Assembly (NCBI GenBank): GCA_026986255.1
Contig: JALSOX010000002.1
Span: 1 to 20,829, forward strand
Reading direction: 5' to 3'
Length of the DNA stretch: 20,829 bases
Source: Desulfurococcales archaeon
GTDB taxonomy: Archaea; Thermoproteota; Thermoprotei_A; Sulfolobales; NBVN01
Below, piece by piece: positions 16,064 through 20,829 of the stretch. A program made the position numbers and the translations under genes. Under the pieces are notes generated by a model. That model was not told where the DNA came from. It saw only the letters and a list, made by a program, of their open reading frames with translations, and ran no database searches. Positions within the stretch are counted from its first letter, which is position 1, and each line of letters opens with the position of its first letter.

Positions 16064-16918
16064 CGGCAATACCCAACTAAGCATTATGTACGTTGCTACC
16101 CTACGCTTACTTATTAACCTGAACCTCATGGCCAGCGCCGTCCCTAACATGCCGGAGAATATGGAGATAGACATTGGGAGAGGTATGGAGAACTGAGTAC
16201 CTATCTCAGTTAGTATTAAAGTTGAGACGTAAGGAGCTACCGAGCTAGCGTACCTTAATCCATAGAATCCAGAGCCCAACTTAGTAACTCCACGTTGACC
16301 CTGAATTGCCAACACGCCTACAATTATACCGGTCATCGTGAGCGCAATAATGAGCGGATCGCCCGCGCTCTGACCAGTAAACGCCACCACAAAACCTATG
16401 GTATTCGCGCCCAGAGCGTAGGCAGTGATGAACACCATCACTATGCTCGCAAGCTTAAGTGCAAGCAAACTGCTAATTACCCCAGCTTTCCGTGAAGCCA
16501 TGAGCTTAACAAAGAGAAAGGCTACGATGACGGATGATAGAAAAGTCACGCACCAGAAACTCAGTATCTTAAGAATCTCACCCGTTGCTTCAAAACCGCA
16601 TGTGAGTAGGTAACCTATGTAAATACCAACAAAGACCTGTGTTATGGATGTAACGAAGCCGCTGACCGTGAGCGTCAATAGTATGAGTATCGCCAGAAAA
16701 AACGATGCTTCTACGGCGTTTCTCGGAAGGCTCACACCCCCTAGAAACTTCCAACCTTCGAGCAGGTACCCTGAGCTAAGCCCGGCTATCGCTAAAGCGG
16801 AGATTGTGGTTCGCCTTAATATCCTGGAACCCGCGGCTGGCCCAGCAATGACACCCATGTTATTTCCAACAGCTATCGCCACTGCAGCTAGTAGCAGTGC
16901 CTGAAGCGCCACCTGCAT
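16001..16918 (-). CDS. PiT-family inorganic anion (phosphate/sulfate) permease
   Basis: This 305-aa integral membrane protein, with about ten hydrophobic helices, belongs to the PHO4/PiT permease family. The internal inverted-repeat layout is visible: GNNMGVIAGPAAGSRILRR in the first half and GANTIGFVVAFTG later, each followed by family-like segments (LSSGYLLEGWK; IPLPMSISIFSGMLGTALA). In typical PiT phosphate transporters these repeats read GANDxANA; here the Asp is Met in the first and Thr in the second. The substrate therefore may not be phosphate by the standard mechanism; sulfate carriers occur in the same family. I chose ATG at 16918, preceded by GGTGA; TTG 16930 and GTG 16927 lie upstream. 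It sits 44 bp after a DUF47 PhoU-like gene, the usual accessory partner. Confidence 0.85.
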   Translation of the reverse strand: MQVALQALLLAAVAIAVGNNMGVIAGPAAGSRILRRTTISALAIAGLSSGYLLEGWKFLGGVSLPRNAVEASFFLAILILLTLTVSGFVTSITQVFVGIYIGYLLTCGFEATGEILKILSFWCVTFLSSVIVAFLFVKLMASRKAGVISSLLALKLASIVMVFITAYALGANTIGFVVAFTGQSAGDPLIIALTMTGIIVGVLAIQGQRGVTKLGSGFYGLRYASSVAPYVSTLILTEIGTQFSIPLPMSISIFSGMLGTALAMRFRLISKRRVATYIMLSWVLPLILSIVLSYMTFKILYLGRI

Positions 16919-16962
16919 GGCGCTCACCAAATACTGTAGCGTTATTATTGCATCGGGCTTCG

Positions 16963-17637
16963 CTAGTATCGCATCGAACTAATAACCCTAATCAGCAGGT
17001 GTGAGGCATCCTCGCAGGCATCCACTATAGTATCTAAGCTCTTAATCATCTCAAGCAAGTGATTAAAGGTTATAGCACTTACCTCAGGGCCTAAGCTATA
17101 TAGCTTGTCAAGGATGACATTCTTCATTTCGTCGACCCTGTCCTCATAAACGTCAATTACATCATTTAACTCTTGGAGCTTATTGAAGTCCTCGAGAGCG
17201 ATTTCTAGTTCCTCCTTGAGTGTTTCTAAAGCTTTAGCTGCAACAACGGTTACTTTAAGTATTTCCTTATACATGCTCCTTGCATGCTCTGTTCTTGATA
17301 TCCCAGTTCTAAAGGCCCTACCGTACTCCATCGCTATAAAGTATGTTAGGTCAAGTATGTCATCTATTCTATCTATCAGGAACTCTATGTCACCCAAGAG
17401 CGCCACGGGCACCGCGCCGTGAGTCACCATCTCCGTTAACTCAGCCGCTATCTTATCGCCATGCTTCTCGTGAGTTATTACTTCGACTATCAGGGATTCC
17501 ATCTCATGGTCTTTTATGTCACCCTTAAGTAATCTCTCCACAATTAACATGGACTTTAAGGATAGGTTTACATGCTTTGCTAGTTTGCCGAACAGCTCCT
17601 TCTCGCCAGACATTAGTAACTTCTTGAATAACTTCAT
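16963..17637 (-). CDS. DUF47 PhoU-like accessory protein
   Basis: This 224-aa all-helical cytosolic protein is a DUF47 (PhoU_div) family member. Such proteins bind metal clusters through repeated acidic E/DxxxD motifs and regulate or assist PiT permeases. Candidate metal motifs are EVITHEKHGDK (about 52-62), DIEFLIDRIDDILD (about 82-95), DVYEDRVDEMKN and DTIVDACEDASHLL near the C-terminus. Length is typical. It is the first gene of an apparent two-gene operon with the permease. ATG at 17637 follows AT-rich elements: TATATT near 17661-17666 would make it leaderless, while CTTTATAAG at 17678-17686 would give a leader of about 19 nt. It is divergent from the ASCH gene. Confidence 0.92.
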   Translation of the reverse strand: MKLFKKLLMSGEKELFGKLAKHVNLSLKSMLIVERLLKGDIKDHEMESLIVEVITHEKHGDKIAAELTEMVTHGAVPVALLGDIEFLIDRIDDILDLTYFIAMEYGRAFRTGISRTEHARSMYKEILKVTVVAAKALETLKEELEIALEDFNKLQELNDVIDVYEDRVDEMKNVILDKLYSLGPEVSAITFNHLLEMIKSLDTIVDACEDASHLLIRVISSMRY

Positions 17638-17677
17638 TTCTAACTACACCACGCGGTAAAGTATATTGTCTCCTCAA

Positions 17678-17686
17678 CTTATAAAG
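17678..17686. promoter_or_regulatory. TATA-like element between DUF47 and ASCH genes
   Basis: CTTATAAAG lies in the 65-bp divergent gap. On the minus strand it predicts a start near 17656 for the DUF47 gene. On the plus strand it predicts about 17708, which lies after the first ATG of the ASCH gene and would favour its second ATG at 17727. Confidence 0.4.
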
Positions 17687-17702
17687 ACGCTAGGGGCTAC
17701 GC

Positions 17703-18038
17703 ATGGGGAAGCGCCGCAGGAAGTTAATGTTCAAAAAAGAGTATGGGGAAGGCATAGTTAAAGGGTCAAAGACCTCGACGATAAGACTCTCCAGCACCCT
17801 CAAGAAGGGAGATGAAGTTGAGATAATTGCTGGCAAGGTTCGACTAGGTGTTGCAAGGATCGAGGATGTCGAAGTGAAAAAGGTTCGCGAGCTAACTGAT
17901 GAAGACGCCAGGACCGACGGCTTTAAGAATAGGGAGGAACTCGTAATGGCCCTTAAGAAGATCTATGGGAGCAGGATTACAGACAGGACGGAAGTTAAGC
18001 TCATAAGGTTCCGCATGATTGAGGATAATGAGGAATAG
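17703..18038 (+). CDS. ASCH domain (PUA-like) protein
   Basis: This 111-aa protein is a single ASCH domain, a small PUA-related beta-barrel thought to bind RNA or modified nucleosides. The pattern LMFKKEYGEGIVKGSKTSTIRL (in two parts: the first strand and helix, then KTSTIRL), KKGDEVEIIAG, VARIEDVEVKKVRELTDEDARTDGF and the helix ELVMALKKIYG is characteristic. The N-terminal GKRRRK is strongly basic. The start is uncertain: ATG at 17703 keeps the basic tail, while ATG at 17727 has an AGGAAG site in front and agrees better with the TATA at 17678-17686, giving 103 aa. It is convergent with the Sm-like repeat protein, 23 bp apart. The family is clear; the substrate is unknown. Confidence 0.88.
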   Translation: MGKRRRKLMFKKEYGEGIVKGSKTSTIRLSSTLKKGDEVEIIAGKVRLGVARIEDVEVKKVRELTDEDARTDGFKNREELVMALKKIYGSRITDRTEVKLIRFRMIEDNEE

Positions 18039-18061
18039 TAATTGACTTAATTTACCCTAGT

Positions 18062-18463
18062 TCACACCGCGAACTTTATGTACGCTATGCTGGACTTGGG
18101 GACTATGTACCCCTTATCCTCTATTCTGAATCCTAACTCATACTTTGTAACCTTCATTAACTTCCCCCGAAAGCTCGATCCATTCACTAAGTACACTTCC
18201 ACGTCACTCCCAACCATGTCGGAGTCTATTACCGTGTCTCTCAACTGCTCGTTACTGTATCCATGCAACTCTGTGGCCTCAGCAACGGCGTATAGTATTG
18301 CATGCCTGAAGATCACTACTGGCGAGCCCTCCGACCGAACACCTATTTCGTACCTGGCCACCTCGTCTATTAATCCCTTAATGGGTTCATCCTTCCCCAT
18401 AACATAAATAGTTACTTCACGGCCAACGAACCTTGCATCTATCAAGTTCTCTCTGAGAGGCAT
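18062..18463 (-). CDS. Protein with two tandem Sm/Hfq-like domains
   Basis: This 133-aa protein is an internal duplication of about 55 residues with a 71-residue offset. Repeat 1 runs from about 9 to 64 and repeat 2 from about 80 to 133. Matching positions include V13-G14/V84-G85, V17/V88, Y20/Y91, G30/G100, Y38-E39/Y108-E109, G41/G111, R43/R113, I56/I126 and Y58/Y128. Each repeat has the pattern of the five-strand Sm/Hfq barrel: a short helix, VxVYL with a turn, GxL, YELGxR and a final short strand pair with I.Y. I infer RNA binding, but the assignment is from pattern rather than a firm family match. ATG at 18463 is used; TTATTATAG near 18498-18506 is a likely TATA. It faces the ASCH gene convergently. 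Confidence 0.75.
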   Translation of the reverse strand: MPLRENLIDARFVGREVTIYVMGKDEPIKGLIDEVARYEIGVRSEGSPVVIFRHAILYAVAEATELHGYSNEQLRDTVIDSDMVGSDVEVYLVNGSSFRGKLMKVTKYELGFRIEDKGYIVPKSSIAYIKFAV

Positions 18464-18538
18464 TTCTTAATGCACCACTAGCTATTCTTAAGTCAACTAT
18501 AATAAGCTGTGTTGTTTTGCATAGGTATGGGTTACGCC

Positions 18539-18611
18539 GGAAAGTCGATGATGAATAGCAGTGGTATGATTAGGTAGCTAATGATTAGGCTGAGCTACTC
18601 TGAGACCTTCG
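18539..18611 (+). ncRNA. Candidate C/D box sRNA aimed at the tRNA D-arm
   Basis: Box C ATGATGA (18548-18554) is perfect, box C' ATGATTA (18581-18587) has one mismatch, and box D CTGA is at 18600-18603. The C'-D guide is exactly 12 nt (18588-18599) and is complementary to AGTAGCTCAGCC, the consensus of archaeal tRNA positions about 6-17. The fifth base from box D would direct methylation to tRNA position G10. A broken terminal stem (AAAGTC with GACCTT, one mismatch) flanks boxes C and D. No clear D' is seen, and ATGATTAGG occurs twice (18566 and 18581). The RNA overlaps, antisense, the last codons of the gene at 18585-19406. The AT-rich stretch near 18497-18506 may be its promoter, which is uncertain. 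Confidence 0.48.
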
Positions 18612-19406
18612 CCTATTTCCCTGGTTGGTTAACATTAACGTGAGTGAAACCATAGTCTCGACGAACTTGAACACGAGCTCGGGGTGGTGCTCGGAGAAGT
18701 CTGCTGAAACACTCTTTAGTATTGGGGTGATGCACTCGTCTTCGACTATATGGGTGCTAGATGGTGCATCATCATCTAAGCCGTCAAGCATTCCCTTAAA
18801 GAATGCGTATGCGTATACGTCCTGACGTAATATGTTGCTCATGGGGTGCACTATGACGCTCTGCCCAACAACTCTGGGTAACGGACTAACCTCCCTTGCT
18901 AGCATCGCGTTCACGAGAAGAGACTGGAGCTGGATCTCGAAAAAATCACTTAGGGTTAGAGGTGTTAAGATAGCATCAATTCTGAAGCCTATGCTCCGTA
19001 GCCTCGGTGCGAGGGAGTTTATGATTTCCAGTAAGCTGAAGGGCTTCATCCCCTCTTTCGCCTTAGCGACAAGGTAAATTGAGGGTACCTCCCGTGTGAG
19101 CACCGTATGCATAACCTGCGACACCGCGGGATCCGGGACAAGAACGAGTACGTGACCCCCATGCCTCTCCTCAATTAGGCTAACTATCTCCGTCAACACT
19201 AGACTTTCCACTACTCTTTCTTTTAAAGCAAGCACGGCAACTAACGCTCCGTGTCTTAACCTTACAGACTTGGAGATTCCTTTCCTAATTCTTTTGACTA
19301 AGGACTTACTTAGGCAGTGAACGCATAACTTCTCTCCCGAATCCCGCCTACGGTATGCAGCAGGTCTCCGCATACATACATCGCACAGCTTAGTGTCAAT
19401 GTTCAA
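18585..19406 (-). CDS. Degenerate TtuA/Ncs6-like PP-loop protein (tRNA thiolase paralogue)
   Basis: The 273-aa protein looks like the tRNA 2-thiolation family TtuA/Ncs6 along its length but lacks the catalytic parts. The N-terminal zinc finger is intact (Cys 8, 11, 28, 31, with the RPAAYRR and SGEKLC spacing), followed by the basic helix KRIRKGISK. Where TtuA has the ATP-binding SGGKDS loop, it reads ALKERVVES (60-68). Later segments still align: LTLSDFFEIQLQSLL (150-164) with the NxDDxAQ helix and PMSNILRQDVYAYAFFKGM (188-206) with the family's PL..v.E..v..YA stretch. The family's internal and C-terminal cysteines are missing; only Cys225 remains. I infer a non-catalytic partner, comparable to eukaryotic Ncs2/CTU2. 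It follows the 109-aa gene by 7 bp. Confidence 0.7.
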   Translation of the reverse strand: MNIDTKLCDVCMRRPAAYRRRDSGEKLCVHCLSKSLVKRIRKGISKSVRLRHGALVAVLALKERVVESLVLTEIVSLIEERHGGHVLVLVPDPAVSQVMHTVLTREVPSIYLVAKAKEGMKPFSLLEIINSLAPRLRSIGFRIDAILTPLTLSDFFEIQLQSLLVNAMLAREVSPLPRVVGQSVIVHPMSNILRQDVYAYAFFKGMLDGLDDDAPSSTHIVEDECITPILKSVSADFSEHHPELVFKFVETMVSLTLMLTNQGNRRRSQSSSA

Positions 19407-19413
19407 GAGGACC

Positions 19414-19743
19414 TTATACCTCCAGGATATCTAGCCGATCCTCCTTCAGCACCATACGTAACTTGCTTTTGAACTCCTCAAATGACGCATCGGTAAGACC
19501 CTGCGCTATTATACTCATTAACTCCATGACGTAGGGGTTCAGGTAGTCTGGCCCCTCAATAATTTCCTCCCTTAACGTGTTAAAATACTCCTGCAGATCT
19601 TTGGTGTCCACGAGCTTATGTTTCCATAGGTACGCAGCGTAGCCGCAAAGCAATGCGATGAAGAGGTTAGCATTGTCTATGTCCCCTTCCTCAAGTACCT
19701 CCCGCTCATATGATTCTAACACCGACTCAATGCTTGGGAGCAT
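19414..19743 (-). CDS. Small acidic helical protein, 109 aa, partner of the TtuA-like gene
   Basis: I do not recognise this protein. It is predicted to be almost entirely helical and is acidic, with heptad-like segments at the N-terminus ([17 protein letters not shown]) and C-terminus ([15 protein letters not shown]). There is one Cys, no signal peptide and no membrane helix. It is the first gene of a tight two-gene unit: 7 bp separate its stop from the start of the degenerate TtuA-like protein, so the two products probably act together. The ATG at 19743 is preceded by an unusual dyad (19758-19776) and the G-rich stretch GGGGGTGGCGGG, which may also provide ribosome binding. It is divergent from the thermosome gene. 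Confidence 0.72.
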   Translation of the reverse strand: MLPSIESVLESYEREVLEEGDIDNANLFIALLCGYAAYLWKHKLVDTKDLQEYFNTLREEIIEGPDYLNPYVMELMSIIAQGLTDASFEEFKSKLRMVLKEDRLDILEV

Positions 19744-19757
19744 GAAATATTCCCGCC

Positions 19758-19776
19758 ACCCCCTACATGAGGGGGT
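19758..19776. promoter_or_regulatory. Perfect dyad between TATA and start of the 109-aa gene
   Basis: ACCCCCT (19758-19764) and AGGGGGT (19770-19776) form a perfect 7-bp inverted repeat around a 5-nt centre. On the minus strand a TATA-like CTTTAATT sits at about 19779-19786, so the dyad occupies the stretch between TATA box and predicted start (about 19756). That is a classic place for a repressor operator in archaea. It could instead be an RNA hairpin. Confidence 0.45.
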
Positions 19777-19802
19777 AATTAAAGTTTTCGGTCACCCTAC
19801 TC

Positions 19803-19816
19803 CTAAAGTTTATATA
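19803..19816 (+). promoter_or_regulatory. Strong BRE/TATA promoter of the thermosome gene
   Basis: CTAAAG followed by TTTATATA (19809-19816) is close to an ideal archaeal BRE plus TATA box. Transcription is predicted to start at about 19838-19839, giving a leader of roughly 11 nt that contains GGTGA ahead of the ATG at 19850. Confidence 0.7.
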
Positions 19817-19849
19817 GAAGTGGTTCTCCTAGAACTAATGGGTGAGTTC

Positions 19850-20829
19850 ATGACTGCACTCTACGGAGTTCCCGTACTGATACTGAAGGAAGGAACTCAG
19901 AGGACGTATGGGCGTGAGGCCTTAAGGAACAACATCATAGCCGCTAGGGCGTTGGCCGAAGTTCTGAAAACCAGCCTAGGCCCTAGGGGCCTAGACAAAA
20001 TGCTCGTAGATTCATTCGGCGACATCACCGTAACTAACGACGGTGCCACGATAGTTAAGGAGATGGAGGTACAGCACCCAGCCGCTAAACTCTTGGTGGA
20101 ATCAGCTAAGGCGGTTGACGCTGAGGTCGGTGACGGCACCACATCTGTCGTGGTTCTCGCAGGTGAGTTACTTGGTAAGGCGGAAGCGCTACTTGACCAG
20201 AATATACACCCGACAATAATAATTGAGGGTTACAAGAAAGCCATGAACAAAGCCTTAGAGATACTTGATGAGATAGGCACTAAGCTAGAGGTTGGCGATA
20301 TTGAAACTAAGGAGGGTTACGAGAAGACCAAGAAGTCATTGTACCGCGTAGTCTACTCAACCCTAGCGAGTAAGTACCTAGCGACACCGGACCTAATTGA
20401 CATGATGATCAACATAGCGATTGATGCTGCTTTACGTGTGGCTGAGAAAAGGCCTGATGGTACGTACAGGGTCAGGCTTGATAACGTGAAGATCGAGAAG
20501 AAGAAGGGAGCCTCTCTCGCTGATACTAAGCTGATTTATGGTATTGTGTTGGATAAGGAGGTTGTGCATCCGGGCATGCCTAGGAGGGTTGAGAACGCGA
20601 AGATAGCACTAATCGACGCACCACTAGAAATAGAGAAACCCGACATAACGGCTAAGATAAACATAACGTCCCCTGAGCAGATCAAGATATTCCTAGACGA
20701 GGAAACCAGGATGCTTAAGGAGATGGTTGAGAAGATTGCTGCTACTGGCGCTAACGTAGTGATTTGCCAGAAGGGTATTGATGACGTGGCGCAGCACTTC
20801 CTAGCAAAGAAGGGAATCCTAGCAGTAAG
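19850..20829 (+). CDS. Thermosome (group II chaperonin) subunit, N-terminal part
   Basis: The reading frame is open to the window edge and encodes the first 326 residues of a thermosome subunit (about 550 expected). The thermosome is the ATP-driven double-ring protein-folding machine of archaea. Equatorial-domain motifs are LGPRG (43-47), NDGAT (63-67) and GDGTTS (94-99), all contacting ATP; the intermediate domain and the start of the apical domain ([15 protein letters not shown]) follow. Start ATG at 19850 has GGTGA 4-5 nt upstream; ATG at 19838 is in frame and sits at the predicted transcription start, so a leaderless form with four extra residues is possible. A strong promoter precedes it, as expected for an abundant heat-shock protein. 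It is divergent from the 109-aa gene. Confidence 0.97.
   Translation, partial: MTALYGVPVLILKEGTQRTYGREALRNNIIAARALAEVLKTSLGPRGLDKMLVDSFGDITVTNDGATIVKEMEVQHPAAKLLVESAKAVDAEVGDGTTSVVVLAGELLGKAEALLDQNIHPTIIIEGYKKAMNKALEILDEIGTKLEVGDIETKEGYEKTKKSLYRVVYSTLASKYLATPDLIDMMINIAIDAALRVAEKRPDGTYRVRLDNVKIEKKKGASLADTKLIYGIVLDKEVVHPGMPRRVENAKIALIDAPLEIEKPDITAKINITSPEQIKIFLDEETRMLKEMVEKIAATGANVVICQKGIDDVAQHFLAKKGILAV

Noticed and set aside
18566..18589. ATGATTAGG repeated twice as a start of a longer repeat array
   Set aside because: Only two copies with a 15-base offset; explained as part of the sRNA candidate or a local duplication.
18584..18611. tRNA-like stretch on the minus strand as a tRNA fragment or integration site
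   Set aside because: Only the D-arm consensus matches; there is no acceptor pairing, anticodon arm or T-arm and no integrase nearby.

Overview
The window reads as chromosomal DNA of a hyperthermophilic archaeon, most likely a Thermoproteota (crenarchaeal) lineage. Evidence: a full-length reverse gyrase, a thermosome subunit, two Alba chromatin proteins, an archaeal Lsm protein, archaeal-type S-adenosylmethionine synthetase, XPB helicase, RIO2 kinase and a DUF460 protein. Promoters look archaeal (TATA boxes about 26 bp before short-leader or leaderless starts), and C/D box sRNAs sit in the gaps. No rRNA, tRNA, CRISPR array, insertion sequence or prophage gene was seen. The exact order cannot be decided from the sequence alone.

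Layout. 1-400: Alba on the minus strand. 480-3350: an unrecognised 126-aa protein and XPB helicase on plus, then an unrecognised 247-aa protein convergent with XPB. 3430-3510: a probable C/D box sRNA, followed by a stand-alone Lrp-type RAM domain protein. 4033-7202 (minus): bifunctional NAD(P)H-hydrate repair enzyme Nnr followed by CTP synthase, probably one operon. 7281-10910: reverse gyrase, divergent from nnr around one palindromic TATA box. 11000-11630: a second Alba and an Lsm protein, divergent. 11757-16063 (plus): S-adenosylmethionine synthetase, a textbook C/D box sRNA, RIO2 kinase and DUF460. 16001-17637 (minus): a DUF47 PhoU-like protein followed by a PiT-family permease. 17703-18463: an ASCH/PUA-like protein convergent with a protein made of two Sm/Hfq-like repeats. 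18539-19743: a candidate C/D sRNA whose guide matches the tRNA D-arm consensus, overlapping antisense the end of a catalytically degenerate TtuA/Ncs6-like tRNA-thiolase paralogue, with a 109-aa partner gene. 19850 to the edge: the N-terminal part of a thermosome subunit.

Themes. Most genes are housekeeping functions for life at high temperature: DNA topology and packaging, protein folding, cofactor repair, nucleotide synthesis, DNA repair, ribosome maturation and RNA modification. The SAM synthetase makes the methyl donor that the fibrillarin/sRNA complexes consume, though the adjacency may be chance. The least ordinary part is 18.0-19.8 kb. It holds the duplicated Sm-like protein, the putative tRNA-directed sRNA, and a TtuA-like protein that has lost its PP-loop, reminiscent of the inactive eukaryotic partner Ncs2/CTU2. 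The archaeal tRNA-thiolation paralogue and its small partner are the best candidates for an undescribed system here.
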